Below are positions 25,885 through 32,767 of a DNA stretch of 55,823 nt, one piece after another. Source of the stretch: Alphaproteobacteria bacterium (lineage in GTDB: Bacteria > Pseudomonadota > Alphaproteobacteria > Rhodobacterales > Rhodobacteraceae). The position numbers were made by a program, and so were the translations under genes. The notes under the pieces are model-generated. The model was not told where the DNA came from, searched no databases, and was given only the letters and a program-made list of their open reading frames with translations. Position 1 is the first letter of the stretch. Each line of letters begins with the position of its first letter. Location: contig JAUHWP010000007.1 in assembly GCA_030424645.1 (NCBI GenBank), positions 1-55,823 on the forward strand, given 5' to 3'.

Positions 25885-26654
25885 GTTCCGATCTGCTTGT
25901 CGTTGAGAATCTGAGAAAACAGTTTGGCGGCCTGAAGGCGGTCGGCGGTGACAGCGGGTTGAGCTTTCAGGTCAAAGAAGGGTCCTTTGTTGGTTTGATC
26001 GGTCCCAATGGGGCAGGGAAGTCGACGACCTTCAACCTGATTTCAGGCGTTCTGGAGCCGACGGCGGGGCGGGTGATGCTTGCCGGGACCGATCTGGCGA
26101 ATGTGCGGTCATCCGACATCGCCTCATTGGGGCTTGGCAGAACATTCCAGACCCCGCGTGCCTTCATGTCGTTGAGTGTGCTTGACAATGTTCTGGTCGG
26201 GGCGAAATCGCCCGGCGAAAACCTGCGGTCCGTGCTGTTTGGCGGATGGCGCAGCAGCGAGCCGGACCTGGTCGAAAAGGCCAAGGCTGCGCTGGCCAGG
26301 GTGGGGCTTGAGAACCGCGTCAGGGAAACCGTATCCAACCTGTCGGGCGGCGAATTGCGGATGCTTGAAGTCGCACGCCAACTGATCCGCGACCCCAGGA
26401 TCCTGTTGCTGGACGAACCCACGGCCGGGGTCGACCCGAGCCTGCAAGGCAAGCTGAGCAAGATCCTTGTGGACCTGCACAAAGAAGGGCGCACATTGAT
26501 CGTGGTCGAGCACAATCTGCACTTTCTGTTCAGCATCGCAGACCAGATCATCGTGTTGCAGCAAGGCGAGCTGCTGTCCAGCGGAACACCGCAGGACATC
26601 AAGACCGATCCCAAAGTGGTCGCGGCCTATCTGGGAGGCGAACATGCAGCTTGA
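25881..26654 (+). CDS. ABC importer ATP-binding protein (LivG-like)
   Basis: This 257-residue ATPase has Walker A GPNGAGKST near residue 46, the LivG-type LGLGRTFQTPRAFMSL segment, signature LSGGELRMLEVAR, and Walker B RILLLDEPTAGVDP. It energises the LivH/LivM-like channel from the cytoplasmic face. The ATG overlaps the stop of the preceding permease gene (ATGA), and its own end overlaps the next ATPase gene by 11 bases. Confidence 0.93.
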   Translation: MSSDLLVVENLRKQFGGLKAVGGDSGLSFQVKEGSFVGLIGPNGAGKSTTFNLISGVLEPTAGRVMLAGTDLANVRSSDIASLGLGRTFQTPRAFMSLSVLDNVLVGAKSPGENLRSVLFGGWRSSEPDLVEKAKAALARVGLENRVRETVSNLSGGELRMLEVARQLIRDPRILLLDEPTAGVDPSLQGKLSKILVDLHKEGRTLIVVEHNLHFLFSIADQIIVLQQGELLSSGTPQDIKTDPKVVAAYLGGEHAA

Positions 26655-27351
26655 AGTCAAGGGTCTGAAATCCGGCTATGGAAAGGTGCAGATCCTGCAC
26701 GGGATCGACCTGACGGTTCCTTCGGGCAAGATTACCACTGTTCTGGGTGCAAACGGCGCGGGCAAAAGCACGCTGATGAAGACCATTGCCGGGCATCTGC
26801 CGGTGATGGAAGGCGAAGTCGTGCATAACGGTCAGAATCTGAATGGAATCGGTCCGCTGCATGTTTGCATGGCGGGCGTCGGTCTGGTGCCGCAGGATGC
26901 CAACGTGTTTGCGGAATTGTCGGTGCGCGATAACCTGCATGCGTCTGCTGCTGCGTTTGAAGGCGCAGAGGAAAGGATTGTGGAAGTCCTGAAGAGATTT
27001 CCAATTTTGCAGGAACGCGCCAACCAGCTGGCATCGACACTCTCTGGTGGCGAGCGTCAAACTCTTGCGATTGCGACGGCCCTGGTTGCAGGGCCGGACA
27101 TCCTTTTGCTGGATGAGCCCACGGCTGGACTGGCCCCGATCTTTGTGGACCGCATCGTAGGCTGGATCGAGGAACTCGCCCAGGATGGGACCGGTATTGC
27201 ATGGGTCGTTGAACAGAACCCAGAGAAAATCCTCGCGATCTCCGAAGACGCGCATGTCCTGGATGCAGGGCGGGTCACGGATGTCCTTGAAAGCAAAACT
27301 CTTCTCGAACCGGGCCGTCTGGAAGAGGTCTTATTACAGGTCCACGCCTAG
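26644..27351 (+). CDS. ABC importer ATP-binding protein (LivF-like)
   Basis: This 235-residue second ATPase of the importer has Walker A GANGAGKSTLMK near residue 37, the LivF-type GVGLVPQDANVFAELSVRDNL, signature LSGGERQTLAIATAL, and Walker B DILLLDEPTAGLAP. It forms the heterodimeric motor with the LivG-like protein. It begins 11 bases before the livG-like stop, indicating translational coupling. Confidence 0.93.
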   Translation: MQLEVKGLKSGYGKVQILHGIDLTVPSGKITTVLGANGAGKSTLMKTIAGHLPVMEGEVVHNGQNLNGIGPLHVCMAGVGLVPQDANVFAELSVRDNLHASAAAFEGAEERIVEVLKRFPILQERANQLASTLSGGERQTLAIATALVAGPDILLLDEPTAGLAPIFVDRIVGWIEELAQDGTGIAWVVEQNPEKILAISEDAHVLDAGRVTDVLESKTLLEPGRLEEVLLQVHA

Positions 27352-27377
27352 GGAAAATTCACAACATGGAGGTGAAC

Positions 27378-28595
27378 ATGAAACCCAAGCCAAAACGTAG
27401 TATGCTCCTCAAGGGGTTAATCGCATCGACTGCAATGGTCGCCACGTCCATGGCCGCCACCGCAGAAGACGTCACTGTCGGCGTGCTGGTTCCGCTGACC
27501 GGTGAACTTGGCGAGTTCGGGAAAATTGTTGCCGGTGGCGTCGAACTTGGCGCCAACGAGATCAACGCGGCGGGCGGCACCGCCTGCGGCAATATTCGAC
27601 TGGTTGTTGCCGATACCGGGGGCAACCCTGAAGTCGGCATCCGCGAAGCGTCAAAGATGATCGAATCCGAAAACGCGGTGGCGATCCTTGGTCCCACATC
27701 GGGGGTTATGGTGGCGCTGGTCGATCTTGCAAAACGGACCAAGACCGTGACGATGTCGCCATACGCGGGAACGATCACATTGAACGAACTTGGCGGTGAT
27801 TACGTCTTTCGCACCGTTTCTTCGGATCTGGGCGACGGGGCGGCATCGGGCCTTTGGCTGAAGGACCGGGGTTACAAGAGCGTCGCATTCCTTGTTCAAA
27901 ACGAAGAGTCGACCATTTCCCCGGCCCAGGTCGCGCGCACAACCCTGGAAGAGGCTGGCATCGAGCTGACCGATTTCGTTGTATATAACCCCGGACAGCC
28001 TTCCTATCAGGCCGAACTGATCTCGGTTCTGGCCAATGAGCCTGAGGCCATCTATCTGGCGGGTGGCCAGGAATCCGGCGTGACCGTGATCAAGGAGGCC
28101 ACGTCAGGCGGGTTTGAAGGTGAATGGTTGTTTACGGCCGACCTGGCCGTGCCCGAAATCTTCGATGCAGCCGGAGCCGACCTTCTGAACGGCCGCGCCT
28201 ATGTGGAGTTTGCCGACGCCGACAACTCGTTGCCCGAGTATAAGGCGTTCGAAGCCCTGCATCAGGAAAAGGCGGGTGGGGACCCCGGACCGTTTGCCGC
28301 CAACTCGTTCGATATGATCAACCTGGTTGCTCTTTCACTGGAGGCAAGCGGGGTGTGTTCTGGCGAAGGCATCAACTCTGTCATTCGTGATGTGTCCGAT
28401 GGCGGTGAGGCCGTTTCGTCATTTGCTGACGGCAAGGCGGCGTTGGCTGAAGGTAAGGACATCAACTATGAAGGTGCATCCGGCCCCCTGATCTTCGATG
28501 AGAGTGGCACGGTCGCCGGCGCATACACCATCCAAAAAGCTGAAGGCGGCGCGTGGGTCAACGAAGAATTCTATCCTGCGAGCGCCTTCGAATAA
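27378..28595 (+). CDS. Periplasmic substrate-binding protein (LivK-like)
   Basis: This 405-residue receptor captures the importer's cargo in the periplasm. Residues 1-30 are a Sec signal peptide (KPKPKR basic start, hydrophobic core, likely cleavage after AATA before EDVTVGV). The mature domain shows VGVLVPLTGELGEFGK and GANEINAAGG, as in type I HAAT receptors. An ATG at 27366 is in frame, but its GGAGG is the ribosome-binding site for the ATG at 27378. The ligand cannot be read off. A copy of the MarR motif lies at its 5' end (27392-27410). Confidence 0.92.
   Translation: MKPKPKRSMLLKGLIASTAMVATSMAATAEDVTVGVLVPLTGELGEFGKIVAGGVELGANEINAAGGTACGNIRLVVADTGGNPEVGIREASKMIESENAVAILGPTSGVMVALVDLAKRTKTVTMSPYAGTITLNELGGDYVFRTVSSDLGDGAASGLWLKDRGYKSVAFLVQNEESTISPAQVARTTLEEAGIELTDFVVYNPGQPSYQAELISVLANEPEAIYLAGGQESGVTVIKEATSGGFEGEWLFTADLAVPEIFDAAGADLLNGRAYVEFADADNSLPEYKAFEALHQEKAGGDPGPFAANSFDMINLVALSLEASGVCSGEGINSVIRDVSDGGEAVSSFADGKAALAEGKDINYEGASGPLIFDESGTVAGAYTIQKAEGGAWVNEEFYPASAFE
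27392..27410 (+). promoter_or_regulatory. MarR-like motif inside the binding-protein gene start
   Basis: AAAACGTAGTATGCTCCTC matches the repeated motif apart from two or three bases and begins 14 bases inside the coding sequence. It could boost or block livK separately, or be chance in Lys/Arg/Ser/Met codons. Confidence 0.3.
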
Positions 28596-28617
28596 CCAAC
28601 ATCCTATCCCCTTGAAC

Positions 28618-28648
28618 GGCCTTGGCGAGCAATCGCCGAGGCCTTTTT
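28618..28648 (+). terminator. Intrinsic terminator of the importer operon
   Basis: GGCCTTGGCGA-GCAA-TCGCCGAGGCC (11 pairs, one G-U) is followed by TTTTT. It lies 23 bases after the binding-protein stop and closes the MarR-linked block. Confidence 0.93.
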
Positions 28649-28872
28649 CATCGTCGGCAATAGCGTGAGGATCCATCATGGGACGTCCCGTCTTGATGAT
28701 ACGAGATACTGTTTGCGTAGAGTGGAAAAGCCGTGACGTGGAAATGGGGATGTATCAGTTAGGTATTTAACATAAGACGGATTATGCGCTTCTAGTATCG
28801 CTCAGGGAGCGCGCTACCCTGAAGTGCGACTCCTATTAGAAAACAATATGTTATCTAATAGGAGACCATGGC
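28649..28872. other. A/T-richer spacer with the left edge of an IS30 remnant
   Basis: No gene is convincing here. The only 30-codon frame (28678-28770) has no recognisable features. The base composition is lower in G/C than the flanks. From about 28830 the sequence holds a perfect 11-base inverted repeat (CTCCTATTAGA at 28830-28840, TCTAATAGGAG at 28854-28864) that belongs to the transposase leader. A promoter for the 29030 gene may be here or in the remnant, but none stands out. Confidence 0.5.
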
Positions 28873-29001
28873 ATGGGAGCCGTTTACACGCAACTATCAC
28901 TGCAAGAACGCCGTCAAATCGAGGTCTGGTGGCACGCCAAGCTCCCTGTCGCCGAGATGGCAATATACAAAACTCGGACCTGTGCGTATGTTGTGCCCTG
29001 A
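28873..29001 (+). pseudogene. IS30-family transposase, N-terminal remnant
   Basis: The frame starts with ATG after GGAG (28861-28864) and reads GAVYTQLSLQERRQIEVWW, then HAKLPVAEMA. This is the conserved start of IS30-family transposases of roseobacters (YTQLSLxERRxIE). After about 30 residues the similarity ends abruptly, and an unrelated dozen codons run to TGA at 28999-29001. The remaining 300 or so residues, including the DDE catalytic domain, are missing. The ribosome-binding site lies in the right arm of an 11-base hairpin, a known type of control on transposase translation. This is a deletion scar rather than an active element. Confidence 0.72.
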
Positions 29002-29029
29002 ACGTCAGGTGATGATTACGAGGCAGTGA

Positions 29030-31243
29030 GTGGCACGCATAAGAGAAGTTGGCACGCTTTGGATCGGGGGTGCGCTCAGCTGGATGGAGCAGCTTTGCCT
29101 GAAGTCCTTTGTCGACAAGGGGCAGCGTATCACCCTGTTCAGCTATGAAGACATTCCAAACGTGCCCGAAGGTGTCATTTGCCGCGACGGGCGCGAGATC
29201 ATCGACACCGACGATTTCATCAAATACGAGCAGAAGAACAGCTTCGCCCTGTTTGCCGACTGGTTCCGCCTGCACATGATTCACCAATGCCCGGGCATGA
29301 TCTGGGTCGATACCGATGTCTATTGCCACCGGCCAATGGAGTATGACAGCGACTATGTGTTTGGCTTTGAACTGCCCGGAGAGCATCGGGTGAACAACGC
29401 CGTTCTGGGCATGCCATCGGACAGCGATTTGCTGGCCGGAATGCTGGCCTTTACCGACGACCGGTATTCGATCGCGCCGTTCATTGCGAAGAAGAAGCAA
29501 GAGGAATACCGCAAAGCCGCCGAGGCGGGAGAGCCGGTGCATATCACCAGGCAGCCCTGGGGCGTTTGGGGACCCATGATGGTCACGTATTACGTGCACA
29601 AGCTCGGGCTGCAGGATCAGGTGCAACCGATCGACGCGTTCTATCCCGTCAATTTCCGCGCACGGACAGAGTTTCTGCAACCTGCATCCGTGGTCGAGGG
29701 GAAACTGACCGACAACACGACCGCATTGCACCTTTGGGCGTCGAACAAGAAGCAGATCGGGAGCTTTCACCACGGCTTGCCGCCGGTCGGATCGTATCTT
29801 GATAAGCTGGTGAAACGGCATGATATCGTTGCCCCCCTCGCCCCGGTCAAAGCACGCGGCAACCTGACATTCGACACCGGGCTTCTGGACCATCTGGATG
29901 TGTCAAAGGTCGGTTCGGTGGCTGATATCAGCGGGGGTGCGAAAGGTCTGACGCTGGCACTTTATCACAAGCACGATTGCGACGTTTACCTGGTCAGCGC
30001 GGATCCGAAAGGCCAGATCACCAGGGATCATCCCGACTGGATCGCCCCCTATCGGGCGTTTCTGGAACAAAACGGCGTGCCGGGTGATCGTATCCACCTG
30101 GTCGATACCGACAAGGCCCAACGGCAGGTGGATATATTGTGCAACCTGAACGGGTTCGGTTCGGCTTACAAGGTCAGGTTTCTTGAGCCATTCCTGTCAC
30201 GGATGATGCACTCCGACAGCCGGATGGTCATGGACATCAAGAAAGGTTCGGGCGCGTTTCCGTTTCTGCGGGCGTTTGGCGAGAATGAAACCATTTCAAC
30301 CTTCGATCTGGATGGCAAAAGCATCACCCGCATCTGCTTCACCCCGACCCCGCCCGCCATCAGCGACAATGACGAAGGTTGGGCCGAAATCGCCACCACC
30401 CTTGCCGGTGCGGACGGGTTCTTCCGCATGGGGCCGGAAGGGCATTCCTTCGTCTATACCCCGCGCAGCAAGGGCACATTGGTGGTCACGTTCGACAATC
30501 TTGATATCACGATGACCAAGCGCGCGGACCGGCGGCCCTGGGGCTTTTCCTTTATCGAGCAACAGGGATGGTCGATGCTGGGTGTGCTGGCAGGCGGCTG
30601 GACATGGTATCGCAACCAATGGGTCTGCGATCAGTTCGACGACCTGCGTGACAGCGGTTTTTTCGACCAGTTCGACCGGGTGGTGTTTTACGGCGCGTCG
30701 ATGGGTGGCTATGCGGCGGCGGTCTTCAGCGCCGCCGTCCCCGGCAGCGATGTGATCGCCATCAGCCCGCAATCCACCTTGGACAAGACCGTCGTGCCGT
30801 GGGAGACACGCTACAAGGTCGCGTGGGACCGTGACTTCAGCGGAAAATACGGCGATGCGGCGACTGCTTCGCAAAACGCCGGCACGGTCTATATCCTCTA
30901 TGATCCGTATGAAGTGCTGGACAGCAAACATGTCGCCCGGTTCACCGGTGACAACGTGGTCAAGCTCCGCGCGCCCTTGCTGGGGCATCGGCTGGGATCA
31001 TCCCTGAACCAGATGGGCATTCTGACCCCGATCATCCTGAGCGCGCTGCAAGGCCGCCTGAGCGCGCGCGATTACTATCAACACCTGCGCAAACGCCGCA
31101 CCTTCCCGCGTTATCAGAAAGAACTGTTCGAACGGCTGCGCAAGAAAGGACACACGCAACTGGCCCGTCAACTGGGCGAGTATGTTCTGGCCCGCAACCC
31201 CAACCGGAAAATTCGACTGGCCATGAAAGAGCTGGGGTCCTAG
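29030..31243 (+). CDS. Three-part protein: DXD glycosyltransferase, Rossmann-like middle, alpha/beta-hydrolase-like end
   Basis: The 737-residue protein starts at GTG 29030, right after the IS30 remnant. Residues 1 to about 250 resemble capsule-type DXD glycosyltransferases (LWIGGALSWMEQLCLKSF, FADWFRLHMI, WVDTDVYC with Asp94-Thr-Asp96). Residues about 290-430 look like a degenerate class I methyltransferase or Rossmann unit (GSVADISGGAKGLTLALY). Residues about 440-690 resemble an alpha/beta hydrolase with nucleophile elbow FYGASMGGYAA (Ser557) and SPQSTLD. There is no signal peptide, so it is cytoplasmic. It probably transfers a sugar in surface-polymer or glycoconjugate synthesis while the hydrolase-like part adds or removes an acyl group. 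I do not recognise this exact architecture. Confidence 0.6.
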   Translation: MARIREVGTLWIGGALSWMEQLCLKSFVDKGQRITLFSYEDIPNVPEGVICRDGREIIDTDDFIKYEQKNSFALFADWFRLHMIHQCPGMIWVDTDVYCHRPMEYDSDYVFGFELPGEHRVNNAVLGMPSDSDLLAGMLAFTDDRYSIAPFIAKKKQEEYRKAAEAGEPVHITRQPWGVWGPMMVTYYVHKLGLQDQVQPIDAFYPVNFRARTEFLQPASVVEGKLTDNTTALHLWASNKKQIGSFHHGLPPVGSYLDKLVKRHDIVAPLAPVKARGNLTFDTGLLDHLDVSKVGSVADISGGAKGLTLALYHKHDCDVYLVSADPKGQITRDHPDWIAPYRAFLEQNGVPGDRIHLVDTDKAQRQVDILCNLNGFGSAYKVRFLEPFLSRMMHSDSRMVMDIKKGSGAFPFLRAFGENETISTFDLDGKSITRICFTPTPPAISDNDEGWAEIATTLAGADGFFRMGPEGHSFVYTPRSKGTLVVTFDNLDITMTKRADRRPWGFSFIEQQGWSMLGVLAGGWTWYRNQWVCDQFDDLRDSGFFDQFDRVVFYGASMGGYAAAVFSAAVPGSDVIAISPQSTLDKTVVPWETRYKVAWDRDFSGKYGDAATASQNAGTVYILYDPYEVLDSKHVARFTGDNVVKLRAPLLGHRLGSSLNQMGILTPIILSALQGRLSARDYYQHLRKRRTFPRYQKELFERLRKKGHTQLARQLGEYVLARNPNRKIRLAMKELGS

Positions 31244-31272
31244 GCGTTCCGTGATCACCAGGTCAGAACGCC
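31243..31272 (+). other. Possible attenuator hairpin after the fusion gene
   Basis: Arms GGCGTTC and GAACGCC surround a 16-base loop that itself contains the palindrome GTGATCAC; CTTTC follows. It begins within the stop codon of the 29030 gene. It could reduce read-through into the next gene, but there is no proper T-run. Confidence 0.3.
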
Positions 31273-31306
31273 CTTTCGCCTCAATATTCTTGATAGGCTG
31301 AAACAC

Positions 31307-32020
31307 ATGATGCTAGTTTGCGCGAAATTCGGTGATGAAGCGTATCAGTTGTCGCCACAACCTATGAACAAGGATGATATCGTGGCCAGAATCGACCTCA
31401 AGAAAGTCAAAGGTGATCGCTACTACGGCAAGACTGCCCGCAACTACGAAGAAATTCGGGCAAAGCAGCCGTGGTGGAATGTCGAGCAAAAGGAAATGCA
31501 GAAGCTGCTGGACATGCTGCCCGCGAAATTGAAAGTGGTGGATATTCCGTTCGGAACAGGCCGGTTCGTGCCCTATTATCTGGAACGCGGATACGAGGTG
31601 CATGGGCTGGACGCGTCGGATGCGATGCTGGAAACGGCCCGGACCATCCTTGGCGACCAGTATGATCAATGCACCACCACCACGGGGTTTTCGACCGATC
31701 TGCCGTATGAGGACGGTCAATTCGACCTGCTTGTCAGCACACGATTCCTGCGCGACATCATCACCTTCAAAGATGTGAAAACAACGATGGCAGAGTTTGC
31801 CCGTGTGACATCGCGATATGTCATTTTGCAGCTTGGCGTCAAAAACACCGAACCGTTCGAGATGCCCCCCGAGGACGAAAAAATGAGCAGCCGGATGTCG
31901 TGGGACCAAACTGTCGCATTTCTGGCGGATTACGGCTTCAAGGTTCTTGCCGCACCCAAGGTGAAAGGCACCAAGGACAACAGTTCAGAGATCAGACATA
32001 TCCTGTGCGAAAAGGTCTGA
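31307..32020 (+). CDS. Class I SAM-dependent methyltransferase
   Basis: This 237-residue protein carries motif I VVDIPFGTGRFVPYY near residue 78, then GYEVHGLDASDAMLETA (acidic residue binding the SAM ribose), the motif IV-like FDLLVSTRFLRDI, and a C-terminal ILCEKV strand. This is a methyltransferase of the UbiE/type 11 group. The start is uncertain: the ATG at 31307 or the in-frame ATG at 31364 (MNKDDIVARIDLKK), neither with a strong ribosome-binding site. It is followed after 3 bases by the kinase-like gene, so it belongs to the same operon. The acceptor is unknown. Confidence 0.82.
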   Translation: MMLVCAKFGDEAYQLSPQPMNKDDIVARIDLKKVKGDRYYGKTARNYEEIRAKQPWWNVEQKEMQKLLDMLPAKLKVVDIPFGTGRFVPYYLERGYEVHGLDASDAMLETARTILGDQYDQCTTTTGFSTDLPYEDGQFDLLVSTRFLRDIITFKDVKTTMAEFARVTSRYVILQLGVKNTEPFEMPPEDEKMSSRMSWDQTVAFLADYGFKVLAAPKVKGTKDNSSEIRHILCEKV

Positions 32021-32023
32021 CGG

Positions 32024-32764
32024 GTGTTTGTCGAATTGCTGGGACTGCCTGCCTCGGGCAAATCGACTTTGTTCAAGGCCTGTAAAAGCTCTTTGACGAT
32101 GTCGGGGCGCAGTGTGGGATCAGCGGCCGATCTGGACACCAAAGACACCAGCCTGCCAGGCTATTTCCGACGCAACCCCGTCACAAGGGCGTTGTATCGC
32201 AGCGAACAGTTGCGGTCAGAATACCCGGAATGCGTGGAACTGATCGACAGGACCTCATCCGGGCAACAGAACGCCCGCGCCCTGCTCTATTCATCGCTTG
32301 TCCGCCAACTGATCTGTGCGGCGAACCCAGATGCGTTCGAGGTTGTAATGATCGACGAAGGCGGTATTCACCGATTTATTCATTTGCTGGTCAACAGCTC
32401 ACCGTCGCATGACGATCTTCTGGACAGGTATTGCGATCTGGCCCCCCTACCCGATGCGGTTGTTTATCTGAAACTTGATCCGGCGGTCAGCCACAAACGT
32501 GCTTTGGCACGGCTGGCACAAAGGGACGGGGGAAAACAGCCCCTGGAACAGCTTGAGCGGCGCATAAACGCGGCACATGGCGGGGCGGAGGTGCTTCGGT
32601 TGCGTGCCGACCTGATGGAGCGCGCCCTTGAACGGATCAGGGCAAAAGGGTGTGAAATCATACGCGTTGATGCCACAGATGAACCTGTGAAAGTCGGAAA
32701 CACGGTAAGCGGTGTCTTGAATGATGCCCTGTCGCACAAGCAGCAAAACAAGAAGAGCAGCTAG
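32024..32764 (+). CDS. P-loop kinase-like protein
   Basis: This 246-residue protein starts with GTG at 32024 and has Walker A GLPASGKST at residues 7-15, a Walker B-like VVMIDEGGI near residue 107, and a lid-like Arg-rich helix (HKRALARLAQRDGG) near residue 155. It resembles thymidylate or adenylylsulfate-type kinases in layout, but no specific family is evident. Substrates could be a sugar, nucleotide or small polar metabolite. Its start 3 bases after the methyltransferase stop, and 3 bases before the next gene, marks a tight operon. Confidence 0.7.
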   Translation: MFVELLGLPASGKSTLFKACKSSLTMSGRSVGSAADLDTKDTSLPGYFRRNPVTRALYRSEQLRSEYPECVELIDRTSSGQQNARALLYSSLVRQLICAANPDAFEVVMIDEGGIHRFIHLLVNSSPSHDDLLDRYCDLAPLPDAVVYLKLDPAVSHKRALARLAQRDGGKQPLEQLERRINAAHGGAEVLRLRADLMERALERIRAKGCEIIRVDATDEPVKVGNTVSGVLNDALSHKQQNKKSS

Positions 32765-32767
32765 CGG

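Noticed and set aside
28678-28770. A 30-codon frame with GAGG upstream, between the importer terminator and the IS30 remnant.
   Set aside because: Too short, with no hydrophobic segment, motif or neighbour link; probably chance.
28618-29029. Whole 29-36.7 kb cluster as a prophage or composite transposon.
   Set aside because: No integrase, phage structural genes, flanking direct repeats or second IS copy were found; only one IS30 fragment is present.
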